A DNA stretch of 64,000 nt, taken from contig BCHX01000002.1 in the NCBI GenBank assembly GCA_001599755.1, positions 434,001-498,000 of the forward strand. The letters are read 5' to 3'. Both the position numbers and the translations under genes were made by a program. Shown here one piece after another: positions 22,662-33,817 of this stretch. This DNA is from Gliomastix tumulicola. Lineage: Eukaryota; Ascomycota; Sordariomycetes; Hypocreales; Bionectriaceae. Every line of letters begins with the position of its first letter. Positions within the stretch are counted from its first letter, which is position 1. The notes under the pieces were generated by a model. It did no database searches. It saw only the letters and a program-made list of their open reading frames with translations, and had not been told where the DNA came from.

Positions 22662-23577
22662 TCTCGGGAGTGGTGGTGATGTTGTCTTAGGGCGTCACCT
22701 TGACGAAGAATTTATCTTTTGTTTCCCCCCCCTCCTCTTCTCCCAAAATCCAAGAGTTGTACAAGGCAGCTTGGCGCAATGAGATGGCGTGTGACTAATC
22801 ACAACACATGGACTGGGGTCAGCTATTCCCTCCACTGCTGCGTTCTGACCCTGCCTGCTCTAAGCTTAAATACAATGCGGGCGTGAGGCGTGCAGCTTAC
22901 CTGGTAGCTGATGATTGGATGATGACCCCGTGAGGTAATCGCAAGACCCAGTTCCTTGATATCTCTCCATCCAGAAACCCTGCTGAATTAGAGGCCAATG
23001 TCATTATATCCTCCACAGCGCGTATCTCAGCGCCCAGGTCGTTCCCCCTCCCTCTGCATGCAAGGACTCTCTTTAATAGCAACCGCGGCCGAATCCTCGA
23101 CCGGGCTTTTGGCTCACTACAGGCTTGGCTGATGTCAAGCCGTCGAGTGATACAGAGATGCTGAAATTCTCTAAAATCGTATTCTGTTGCTGGTAGTGCT
23201 ATGGCACTAATAGCTGTGCTATTAGCGGTTAACACGCTAGCGCACTAACAGGTGGAAACCCGGAAAATTTCAGGGGAGTTGGAATGTGCCAGTGAACGGC
23301 GGGCGCCCGATTCAATGTAGGGGAATCGAATCACCAGAGATGCCTCCAGATTTAGCGCTCTCAACATCAGGTAGTCTGCAAAAGCTCATTGGACCGCGCG
23401 CGCGCGTGTTTTCAAACAGTCTCTTTCAGAGGGGTATCATTATGTTATGACCAGCTAACCATAACACCAACAACACCAAGGCGTGTGTGTGTGTGCTCTC
23501 AACCTCAACAATATCATTTCCAGGATCCATTCCATCGTTCAGCAACATAGGGTACTCATCTCACATTGACGACATTC
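22662..23577. other. intergenic region with clustered palindromes
   Basis: No supported gene. The minus strand is open over 22897-23235 (112 codons) without recognisable features. A cluster of perfect inverted repeats lies at 23194-23247. A GT microsatellite is at about 23482-23493. Confidence 0.5.
23194..23247. repeat. cluster of consecutive perfect inverted repeats (possible transposon end)
   Basis: Read directly: TAGTGC-TATG-GCACTA (23194-23209), then TAATAGC-TGT-GCTATTA (23208-23224), then AGCG-GTTAACA-CGCT (23224-23238), GCTAGC (23236-23241) and a closing GCACTA (23242-23247) that pairs with the opening TAGTGC. Nested and adjacent hairpins of this kind are usual in terminal or subterminal repeats of fungal DNA transposons and MITEs. 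No partner end was found in the window. Confidence 0.5.
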
Positions 23578-25369
23578 TTACAAGACATGCTTGAACAGCG
23601 GCGACCGGTCACCCAGATCAAACAGCTCCTCCTCGGTATACTTGACCCTCGCCTCGTCGGCCAGCTTCGCCTTCTTGTTGTTCGCCAGCTTGTAGCTCCA
23701 CTCGAGCAGCGCCGCGACGATGACACCGGAGGCGCCGAAGGCCAAGCTCAGACCGAAGCCCGTGTAGTACTTGGGCTTCTCGGACTCGAGGTACATGAAG
23801 GAGCCGACGATGCCGCCGACGTTGCCGACGCAGTTCATGAGGGCGATGCCGATGGCGCGGCGCGACGACGGGGCGATGTTGTTCGCGTTCCAGGAGGCGG
23901 CGGCGGCCTGGATCGGGTAGATGCCGACGACGGCGAGGACGATGGAGAAGTACGCGACGCCGCGCTTGGTGTCGAGGGCGCCGTGCAGGGAGATGATGAT
24001 GGCGTAGGCGACGGTGACGATGAGGAGCGGGATGACGACGAAGGGCATGCGCCAGTAGAAGCGGTCGGACACGCGGGCGAAGATGATGGCCGAGGCGGCG
24101 GCGGCCACATAAGGAGGGGCCGAGGTCAGCTGGGCGTTGGTCGTGCTGAAGCCCATGGCCTTGGTGATGGTGGGCAGCGTGAACTTGGTTCCTGGGGGAG
24201 GGGTTAGTGGGAGTGATAGACAGACAGACACGGGTTGCTTGGGGACGTACCGTAGGATAGAGCAGACTGCACGAGGAGGAAGTAAGCCTGCACGTAGACG
24301 CGCCAGTTGGTCAGGACCATGGTGAGATCGCGCCACTTGAAGCCCGACTCCTCCTGGAAGGTGCCGCCCTGCTTGATGACCATGGACAGCTCGAGGTAGC
24401 GGATCTCCTCAGGCTCGAGCCAGCGCGTCGACAAGGCAGGCGTGTCGATGAGGAAGAAGAAGGTGGCCACACCCAGAAGGACGGTGGCAAGACCCTCGAG
24501 GATGAAGATCCATCGCCAGCCTTCCTGTCCGCCGACACCGTCCATCTTGGCAATGGCCGCCGCCAGGAGACCCGAGAAGGCGCCGGAGAGGGCGCTGGCG
24601 CAGTAGAAGTATGAGATTCGGGTCGCGAGGTCCTTGGGCATGTACCAGTAACTGCAGAGGTAGATGGCACCAGGGAAGAAGCCGGCCCTAGATTCCTCTT
24701 GTCAGCACAAGGAGTGTACGTCGATGGGAAGATACAAGGTAACTCACTCGAAGATACCGAGAAGCACGCGGGTGGTCATGAGGCCGCCGAAGTTCTGGAC
24801 CAGACCAGTGCACGTCATGACGATGCCCCACGAGACGGTCAGGATGCCAAGGTACATCGAAGGGCGCTTGAACTTCTTCAGAAGGATGTTACTAGGAATC
24901 TCGAACAGGACGTATGGGATGAAGACTAGCGCGCGCAAGTCAGTACAAAAAGACTAGCAGCTTATCAAACAGGTGCAGACCTACAGATAGACAGAACAGT
25001 GTTGTACTGGACGCCCGACATGCCCAAGTCGTCCACCATGCCCTCGATCTTGGCGTTGCCGATGTTGGCCCGGTCGATGTGGCAGATCAGGTAGAGAAGA
25101 GCCAGCATGGGCACAAGACGGATGTCCACCTTGAGAAGAGATCAGCCCTCTGATTTCACGCCGCCCACCGAAGCAGCGCATCTCACCTTTCGGAACACCT
25201 TCTTGCGCTTCTCCTCTGGATAGTTCTCGAAGAAGTCGGCATCCGCACGGCTGATTCCAACAACGCGGAAGTTGGCAATCTCGATGATCTGAGGCGAGCT
25301 CTCGATCTGATCCGCCTGCTTATCACCGACCTCAACGTCGTACTTTTCTGTCGACCCTCGAGCAGACAT
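23578..25369 (-). CDS. MFS transporter, anion:cation symporter (DAL5/allantoate permease-like)
   Basis: Five exons on the minus strand: 25369-25187, 25129-24985, 24925-24748, 24687-24251 and 24191-23578. They give 518 residues; all introns are GT..AG and 57-60 nt. The N-terminal cytosolic part carries FRKVDIRLVPMLALLYL and HIDRANIGNAKI, with the D-R-x-N-I-G-N-A signature of the ACS family. MTTRVLLGIFEAGFFPGAIY follows and matches the R-x-x-L-G-x-x-E-A-G-x-x-P-G motif. Twelve membrane spans are expected, with a middle loop (TPALSTRWLEPEEIRYLE) typical of these carriers. Likely cargo is a carboxylate or amide such as allantoate, nicotinate or a vitamin, moved with protons across the plasma membrane. 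The start at 25369 (MSARGSTEK) is preferred over a longer open frame to 25531, which lacks protein-like sequence. Confidence 0.92.
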
Positions 25370-28300
25370 GATGGCGAAGGACTGTTTAGTCGCGCGTCTG
25401 TGTGTTGTTTGTGTCGAGTACGAGAGAGAATTTTTGGTGTTGTCCTTTTTCACCGTCAGAGCAAACGCAGCAAGACGAGTGAGGAGGTTGGCCAGTCCTT
25501 GCTGATCCCGTCGAGTCGGTGAGACGCACAACTCATCTTAATATAACGAGTTCGAGCGTGCACCTGTCGCACGGCGGATATGCAAAACGGATATGTCCTT
25601 GTTGCTTATATTAAGCCTATCGACCCCATGGCTGGCGGATTCGAGGAGGCCTTTCCCCGCACCCGCGAGTGCCATACTCCACGGCAATCACGGCATTATT
25701 GGGGCCTTAGGCAGGAAGGGAGGGAGAGGGCTTACCCCAGCGTCGTAGCGAGCGAGCTTGTCACTATCAGTTCATTCGCGGCGGCGAGTCATGGGTTGAG
25801 AGGAGAGGAGGGGGGGAGAGGAGTCGAGTGAGTCGACCTCACTGGCGGAGAATAGCAACTGCACCCCAATCTTGGCGAATGGGGTCGGAGGCCTGAGTAA
25901 GTGAGGAGAAGGTCCGACTACGGGCTAAGGGCTGCTAGCCCCCGGCCGGCCTGCACGCGAGTGGCTCTTAGGCTGGGACTCGACTTGAGGATGGCGGATA
26001 AGCAGCCTGCTTCCTGTCGAGGCGGAAAAGTGTCCTGGTGACTCAGGACTGCCCCAGACCTCATTATCCGACGCTTGAGCCTGGGGTTGGGGCGGGGGAG
26101 GGTACGCTTGGTTTGGGCGATCTTATCCTGCGGGGACGGGAGAGAGAGAAAATATGGGATGGTCATCATGTCACTGGTGGGGAGGAGAGAAGGCCGGTGG
26201 AGGGGAGGGAGACGGTGATGGATGCATCCATCCAGGGATGTGGACCGAGGACGGGCGAGAATCCATCGTCTGATTCCTAAGCGGTTCGAGACGAGGGAGA
26301 TATGTGCTCGGATAATACCCAGGAGGCTCTCTCCTCTCACCACTGGGTTTAGGACAGGGGTCATCATCGGCTCGGAAAACGTGCAGGACGTCGATGCAAC
26401 ACGGCACGCTCTGCATAGGCATCTCGTGTTGAGCCTGATTGTGAGCCGTTCGGCTATGCAGTCGATGGCTGTATGGACCTCGCGTCATTTGAAGCCGAAC
26501 TGTGTGTGTTTAGCCGTGGCCCTTATCTCGATGACCGCGAGAACGAAGGACGGAAAAGCAGGCACTAGTGAACCTTCAACGTGTCATGAAGGCCGAGACA
26601 CAGATGTGAACATGTATCCTGAGAGCCTTCATACCATCGACTTGTACCTAGCCTTGGCGTATAGTAATAGCTCAAGTAAAAGCAGGATAGAAACTTGACC
26701 TACCTAGCATTGACGAACGCGAGACCATGCCACTCACCGCCATCTCCACCTCCAAAAAACATAATCTTACGATCAAGATATGAAGCGGTAGCATGGTGGC
26801 GCACTTTTTGCAATATGCAAGAGCGGAAAACCATCCACAGCCAGTATTGACTTGATGAGCCGGGAAAAGAAAAGATGCTGAAGTTCGTTTTCTTTTCCGA
26901 TCTGTTATCATAGGAAAAGTGCGAGTGGCTTGCTGGGATGAAGAGGCGGTGATATCGTGGCCTGTGCGCTCCCAGGTGCAGGTGGAATATCCGATCTCGT
27001 GGGGGACGCGCGAACGTGTCTGTTGGGGGGCGCGTTCTGTCAGAACGAACCGGCGAGATCTCAGCTGGCCCAAGCTCCCTGGATCTAGGATAAACGTGCC
27101 GTGATAAAAGTTGTACGTTCTTGGCGATGGGTGTGAATCCGACTTCATGACTAGAGCTTGAAGGGCCCAGTCTCGGAACCATGGATCTGTTGTTCTTGAT
27201 AGGAGATAGGAGATGTAATATTCGGGGAAGTCCTTCTCGCACAGTACAATTTTCCCAGGGTCTTCGATCAGCAGAGTTCGTCGTGCTGTTGGTATTTGTG
27301 GCTGTGCTCAATGATTCAAGCTTGTTCCGAGTGTATCCTCGCCTTCCCCCAGCACAGGGTTTGATTCGCCATTGAGCCGTTGACTTCGCACCCATGCCAT
27401 GCAGCAGAGGCGACTGCTAAGAGTCGAGTTGCCATCGCGAATGACGCCGATATGTCCGTTATGTCCACCTCTCAGATAACCAAGAAGACGCAATTCTTGA
27501 AGCATAGACGTGATACCAGATCCAGGTAGCATCGTGTCCTCGTCTTCTCGAATTCCGTCGATGCGTGCTCGAGATTCACCTGCATGATGGAGTCCCTGCG
27601 GCTTCCTGTTAACGTTAACTGCAAGGTTGAAGCGGTCCGCTCGGGATCGTCACGCATGTGCCGTTCGTTCCGTGCGGCTCGACCAGATCTTTATCAGTGA
27701 CCCATCGGAAGTGATCTATCACAATCTTTCCATTCGTCAGCGTGGGCATCGTGAGTACCACCTGCCTGCAGCGGGAGGAAGATTTTCACGGGTCGGAGCC
27801 TCGAAAGCAACCAGCTCGGCATTTGCATCCGTGACGCAGAGTTCACATTCTAAATCAGGAAGCAACGTATGCAGCTCGATCATCCCGAAGGACGGCTCGC
27901 GGAGATGACTCCGACGGAAAGAGATCCTGCTCGGAAGCCATGCTGCAACGCATGATCTCCAAGGACCCTGGTCAGATGCTCTGGACCGTCCTACAGGCAG
28001 TACCTCGAAGCACGGCCCTCGTCGCAAACCCAGACACGTCATCAAACGCCCCGAGAAGGAGGCCTTGACCAACAGAAACGGGCGTGAGATCATGTTTCTC
28101 TAGAATCAAATATTTCCAGAGACACTCGCCCTGGTCCAGTACGTCGACTGTTACGTGACGAGAAGGCAGCAGTCGCCTTTCCAGCGAAGAACATATCAAA
28201 CGGAATGTGAGTTGCTTCGTGGGATCTTCAAAATCGATATTTGCTCACCTTTGGTCCATTTGCGCAAACAGAGACCCGAAATGCGTCCCCCGCGAGACAG

Positions 28301-30182
28301 CCCTGCCGATTTCCAGGCTTCGACTACCAACGGAGACCATCTGATCTTACCAAATTGCGACGACAGTTCCACTGCCATTCAATCGAAACGAGGAGAGAAA
28401 TACCGACAAGAACAAGCGCAGTCGTCCCTGAGATGATACTCAATGCGCTCAGGCTGTGAATGGTGTGTCAGGCCCAGGTGAGACATCAAGCCACCGATGA
28501 CGGCGCCCGGACTGCTGCAAGCCCCGACACTCGTACGAATATCTGGTGGCAAACGGCCGAGATCGCACTCGATGGAGGGGAAATACCAATCCCTAGTACA
28601 TACGCCATGGATTCGGGCAGTGTTTACTACAACCTGACTGTCAATCTGCCCTCCTGCTGTCATCCGGTCCCGGGGAGGGTATTAGACACATCCGAGGGAG
28701 AACACACAGGGATACTTCCCCTCCCCCGCCGTTCGGAGTGCAGAACCGAAATGTCTCAGGGCTCAGATGACGTTGATCGTGGTCCAAGCATCTCCTTCAC
28801 TCACCATGAAGCCAATGGCCTGGCAAAAAAAAGCCTCCTCAAACCACCACGTGGGGTGGCTTTTTGGCGCCTATCAAGCCACCACGTCGATCATCACTAA
28901 AGCCCCGAGCACACCGACCAAACCCCACGTGGGTAGAACCTCAACTCTCAGTGACTGCCGGGCAGCAGGCGACACGTCACATCCCTGGATCTAGAGAGCG
29001 ATTTCAACAGAAACACATGCTCTAGAGAGGGGTAGCAGAACGCGCCAGAAAACATCCCCCACACTTCCACGAAACAAAACTGCGAAAAAAGTGCCATACG
29101 GGGTTGAGAAATTGGTTGCCTTCCGCCGAAAGACCGGGATTTGCAACCAACTTGGCCGCCTGGCAGGTGCCGAAGCCCCCGCTTCCAAGCCTGGCTAAAT
29201 CCCTCCACCTGCGTCACAGGGTTTTGTCTCGCTTTTTCTTTTTTCCCTCCTCTTCTTCCATCGTCCGTCTTGCTCTTCACCTGCCGTTCCGAGACTAAGA
29301 GGACCACCTTTCGACTCGCCCCGGTTTCCCTTCTCTTTTCTGCTACCGTTGCATCGCAGCCAGTCGATGCGACCTCGTGCTCGTGATACGGCCGCTCAGT
29401 TGATAAGGAAGCGCCGTGGTACGACAGGGGGGGACAAAGGATGGGAGGGGGTTGTTGTTACTCGCGAGTTGCCCGTCCCCCCGCCACAGACCGAACATGC
29501 CCACTGCACAGGGACCAGTGGGATGGGAGCTTGAGGGATCAGCTTTGTCGATCAGAGGTGCCATCTCGAGAAGAGAGAAAGGGTCGGAACACGATGGGTG
29601 AGACAGGGCCATGATCTCGCGCCAATGCTGCCTGTCCTGCGGTCTCACCTGGGCTGCCAGACCACGAACAAAGGCCCTGTACGCATCTTCCGGCCGTGTG
29701 CCTCCTTGCTGCCACGTTCAGCTCGGGGGAAGGATCACAAAAGCAACCACGCCTCTGCTGCATCGCCCAGAGCCCACAATGGATGCTGCCATGCCACCCT
29801 CATGCAAGCAACGGTCGACAGACGCCATCGAAGGCGAGGGAGGGGCACCAGAGAAAGGACCAAAAAGAAGGCCATATGGGGGTCGCATCCACAGCACACG
29901 CCAAGTTTCTTTGGCATCGTTGATCCCTCTACCCAGAGGTGCGTCTGGCTGTCAATGTGGGAGGAGAGGAAGGAGGGATCGATGCCGGCATGTGCGCAGG
30001 GCAAGAAAGCATTTAGGAAGCAGGGGTCCTCGCCTTTCTTCTCGGGTGACACTCACTCTTGTTATCTGAAATAGGCAGAAACAAGGCACTGCCCCCCCGG
30101 CTTTATCCCACCTCCCTTTGTCAGCATCCATCCATCCATCCATCCATCCTACACCTGCACAATCGTCAAGAACAAACGCAGG
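25370..30182. other. 4.8-kb region with no convincing gene
   Basis: Two genes point away from this region: the DAL5-like MFS gene on the minus strand and the secreted nuclease gene on the plus strand. Many short frames are open on both strands (for example 26700-27395 minus, 231 codons), but none shows a domain. Minus-strand fragments at about 27740-28190 read like protein in patches (DVLDQGECLWKYLILEKHD) and change frame. They may be remains of a large fungal repeat or NLR-type gene, which I cannot establish. CACGTG-containing inverted repeats occur near 28845 and 28925. Confidence 0.4.
30125..30149 (+). repeat. (CATC)n microsatellite in the 5' leader of the nuclease gene
   Basis: Six tandem CATC units end about 35 bp before the ATG at 30183. 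Confidence 0.85.
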
Positions 30183-31694
30183 ATGCTCCTCCACACGCTC
30201 TGCGGCGCCCTGCTGGCCCTCGCAGCTCCAGTCGCTGCCACTCCGGTGCCCCAGACTCCCCTCGCCATGAGGCAGACCTCAGGCTCCCTGTCCGTCGTCG
30301 ACGGCCAGCCCAGCTTCACCTTTGGGTACCAGTCCTCTCCGGCCAACGAGAAGAACTGGATCGGCGTCTACAACGTCGGCGGCGGTCCCAAGGACGGCCA
30401 GTCGCAGGGCCCGTCGCTCATCTGGGACTGGGCCCCGGATGCCGAGGGCACGGTCACCATCGATGCTTCGAGCCTCACGCCTGGCCCCTACGAGGCCTGG
30501 CTGCTCGCCGATGACGGGTATGTCGCCATTGACGGCCCTGTCGAGCTCGAGCTGGCCCGTCAGCCCGGTCCTCTGGCCTTCTTCACGAGCGAGGCGACGC
30601 TGAAGAACGCCCGCGTCGGCGACGAGTTCAAGGCCAACGTCAGCGGTCTCCTCGGCGGCGGCGGTGACTCCGAGGTCTCGTACACCATCGACGGTGACGA
30701 CTGGCTCTCCGTCTCCTCGGATGGCGCCCTCACCGGCACGCCGTCGTCCTCTGGCACCTCGCAGTTCACCATCACCGCGTCCACGGCCAGCGACGGCAGT
30801 GCCACGCTCTCCGTCTCCATCCCCGTTGTCAAGTCATGCTCGCGGCTCGTCTCGGAGCTCAGCGTCCTGAGCTACAACCTCTGGCACGGCGGCACGCAGG
30901 TCAACGGCTACCACGCCAAGCAGGTCGCCTTCCTCGCCTCGGGCGGCTTCGACATCGTGGCTCTGCAGGAGACGACGAGCGATCACGCGATTCGCCTCGC
31001 CAATGCCCTCGGCTGGGATTACTTCCAGAGCACGCGCAGCGTCGGCATCATCTCGCGCTACCCCATCGTCGAGACGTATCCCGAGCACGACCACGGCGGT
31101 GCCGTCCGTGTTGCCCTCGACGGCGACAAGAGCCAGGTCAACGTCTGGGCCGTCCACCTCAACGCGTATCCCTACGGGCCCTACGGCTTCTGCTTCGACG
31201 GCCTGTCTGCCGATGGCGTCCTTGCCATGGAGGAGGGCGACGCCCGCCGCGGCCCTCAGACCCGTGACACCATCAAGCTCATGTCCGACCACATCGCCAA
31301 CGCAGACGACATCCCCGTCATCCTGGCAGGCGACTTCAACGCCCCCTCGCACCTCGACTACACCGACGCCACGAGCAGCTCCCACTGCGGCGCCGGCGCC
31401 TTCGACTGGCCGTCCTCCAAGGCGCCCGTCGATGCTGGTCTGACCGACTCGTACCGTGAGGCGCATCCCGATCCGGCCAAGGAGCCCGGCATCACCTGGT
31501 CGCCCATCTACCTCGACAACGAGGGCCGCCCGGAGCCGCTCGACAGGATCGACTTTGTGTACTACAAGGGCGGCTTCGAGGTGCTCTCGGCCGAGACGCA
31601 TGTCGTTGGCAACCCGAAGCCCCAGCCTAATCAGAAGGACAACGAGTGGACGTCGGACCACGCTGCTGTCGGTGCCAAGTATAAGCTGCTGTGA
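30183..31694 (+). CDS. secreted endonuclease/exonuclease/phosphatase-fold protein with Ig-like domain
   Basis: Single-exon gene of 503 residues. The signal peptide is MLLHTLCGALLALAAPVAA, followed by a beta-rich N-terminal part (about 30-120) and an Ig-like or cadherin-like segment (about 125-215, with DGDDWLSVSSDGALTGTPSS). The metal-dependent DNase I-like phosphoesterase domain runs from about 225 to the end. Its motifs are LSYNLWHGG (about 227), ALQET with the metal-binding Glu (about 260), AGDFNAPSHLDYTD (about 382), RIDFVYYKG and the final SDHAAV with the Asp-His pair. All catalytic positions look intact. It is predicted to be exported and to cleave phosphodiesters: nucleic acid, sphingomyelin-like lipid or another phosphoester. 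It may serve phosphate scavenging or interaction with other organisms. Confidence 0.88.
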   Translation: MLLHTLCGALLALAAPVAATPVPQTPLAMRQTSGSLSVVDGQPSFTFGYQSSPANEKNWIGVYNVGGGPKDGQSQGPSLIWDWAPDAEGTVTIDASSLTPGPYEAWLLADDGYVAIDGPVELELARQPGPLAFFTSEATLKNARVGDEFKANVSGLLGGGGDSEVSYTIDGDDWLSVSSDGALTGTPSSSGTSQFTITASTASDGSATLSVSIPVVKSCSRLVSELSVLSYNLWHGGTQVNGYHAKQVAFLASGGFDIVALQETTSDHAIRLANALGWDYFQSTRSVGIISRYPIVETYPEHDHGGAVRVALDGDKSQVNVWAVHLNAYPYGPYGFCFDGLSADGVLAMEEGDARRGPQTRDTIKLMSDHIANADDIPVILAGDFNAPSHLDYTDATSSSHCGAGAFDWPSSKAPVDAGLTDSYREAHPDPAKEPGITWSPIYLDNEGRPEPLDRIDFVYYKGGFEVLSAETHVVGNPKPQPNQKDNEWTSDHAAVGAKYKLL

Positions 31695-31912
31695 GGAAAG
31701 AAAAAGGCGCAAAAGGGGGAGAGCAGGTGATAGACGAGATGGAGCAATCCAGACATGTTGATAGCTTACTTTCATACATAGACGTGAAGTAACATGAAGA
31801 CCAAGATCATTAATGCGCATTATCGAGCCTGCTATCGAGTCGAGAAGATTTCTTTTGTGAAAGAAAAGAAAGTGGAAAAAAAAAAAACAAGCACTCGTAA
31901 GACCTCCCTCAC

Positions 31913-33817
31913 TCACGCCTCCTTTGCATCCGTCATCTCCTTGTCCCGCTTCCCATCCTCCGCCTCCCCCTCGGCCTGCTTCCTCTTCCCCAGGATATTC
32001 ACGCTCGGTATCGAGACCTGCGACAGCGACGACACGGCCGACGACATGTTGGGCACCTTGGGCACCTTGGGGAGCGCCGGCGCAAGCGAGGACACGTCGG
32101 GCACCTTGTCCGGCCACCAGCCCTTGACCTCGGTGCCCGTGTTCTGCGCGATCTGGAAGAGGTACTGCAGATACGTCCGCTTCTCCTCCTCGGTGCTCGC
32201 GTTGACGACCGGGTCAGCGCTCGCGACGAGATCGGCCTCGCCGCCGGGGAGAGGAACAAGCGCAGCCGCAGCCGCAATATCCACGGGGGACTCGTCCGGC
32301 AGACCGCTGGCCTCGCCCTCTTCTTCCTCCGCAGTCTTCTCCTCCTCCTCCACCTTGTCGCTCGGCGCCTCGACAGCCGCAGCTTCGCCGCCGCCGCCGC
32401 CGCTCTCGACCTTCTTCAGAGCCTCGTTCACCTCCTCGGTCTCGGCCTTCTCGCCCTCATCCCCCTCCCTCAGCTTCGGCTCATCCACGGCCTTCTCCTC
32501 GCTGAGGAACCACTCCTTGACCAGCTCTGCAGATCTCTCCGTCATGACCTCATACCCCTTGTGCTTCTCCGGCCGGAACAGGTTCAGGTGCGCCTTGATC
32601 TCATCGTCCGCCTCGCGCATGACGCACCGCTCAAACAGCCTCGCCGCCGCCGCCGACTCCCCGCCCTCGCCCGGCACGGCGCAGAACGTCCGCTCGGGCA
32701 CAAAGTACCCCCCGCTCCAGTACCCGTTCTCGCCCATCGAGCAGTAGAAGTCGTGCACGCCGACGCCCTTGACGGCCGCGAGCCTGTCCAGCCGGCGCTT
32801 CAGCTCCGCCTGCTTCATGAGCGCGCCGACAAAGGTGAAGTGGTCGGACAGCCACGCGAACGAGCGCCCGACGTTGCCGCGGTTGATGTAGGCCAGGCCC
32901 TGGCCGAGCGTGCTGACGGACTGGGTGTAGCCCTGGGCGAGGGACTCGCGGTTGAGGTTGCGCAGCGAGCGCACGCCGTTCATGATGGCCGCGCGGTGCG
33001 TGTACGCCGCCACGCCGCCCGCCGCGATGGCGCCCACGGTGCCCGTCCGCACGGCCGCGAGCTGCCACGCGCCCCAGGCCGGGTTTCTCGACGTCGAGGG
33101 CACAGAAGACGCAGCAGCCTGACGCGTGCCCAGGCGCGAGAGCGTGGCGGGTGCCGCGGCCGAGAGCGCTGTCATGGCGTTGAACACGCCGTTGACCTTG
33201 GAGTAGTTGGAGAAGGCGCCGTAGACGAACATGGAGCGCGCGAGGCCGTTGTAGGGCGTGTCGAAGGTGAGGATGCCCTGGACGAGGGGGAAGATGGGGT
33301 CGTCCTCGGAGGCGTTGGCCGCGCGGTCGTTGAAGAGGGCGAAGAGGGCGTCTGCGGCGACGAAGCCTCTGCGAACGCGTCAGTACGTATCCTTTCAACA
33401 GAGGAGGCTGGGAGAAGAAGTACCCCATAGAGTGCGCCACGAGGACGACGCCGACGTTGCGGTCTCGCGGCGGCCAGACATTCTCAAAGTGCGCCTTTCG
33501 GCATTCAATCACCCGCTCCTTCAGCCTGGCTTTCGTCAGCAGGATGCATCCAAGCATATGCAAGCAGGACATACCATTCAACAAAGGCGTCCGTCGCCTG
33601 GGCCAGCTCCCCCTTGGTCTCATACTTGGGATACACGACCGACTCGACGCGGTGGTCCGGCAGCTGCTTCCCTACGAGGCGCTGCAGATCCCCAGGGAAG
33701 TCCTTGAACGTATCATCGGTCCCCTATGAACTCGTCAGCTGATGCACGCGCCTCTCACAAATGGACACCTCGTACCTTGAAGCCGTGGATGAAGCAGAGC
33801 AGCAAGACGCGCGACAT
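31913..33817 (-). CDS. DUF676/PGAP1-like alpha/beta serine hydrolase
   Basis: Four exons on the minus strand: 33817-33776, 33723-33575, 33525-33424 and 33368-31913. They give 582 residues; introns are 49-55 nt. The protein starts MSRVLLLCFIHGFKG, a beta-strand with the oxyanion-hole HG, then a GTDDTFKDFP loop. The nucleophile elbow is LVAHSMGGFVAAD (about residue 96), with Ala at the first G position. A ILTFDTPYNGL segment follows. The second half is long and acidic, rich in E, K, A and S, and ends in a basic tail (GKRKQAEGEAEDGKR). Intact family members are lipases or GPI-inositol deacylases. There is no signal peptide, so it is probably cytosolic or membrane-associated. Its stop lies 219 bp from that of the nuclease gene, tail to tail. 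Confidence 0.85.

Noticed and set aside
26700..27395. 231-codon minus-strand frame
   Set aside because: Composition is not protein-like, with no domain and no intron-exon logic; overlapping frames are equally open.
30834..32117. 427-codon minus-strand frame overlapping the nuclease gene
   Set aside because: Shadow frame across two real genes with no domain.
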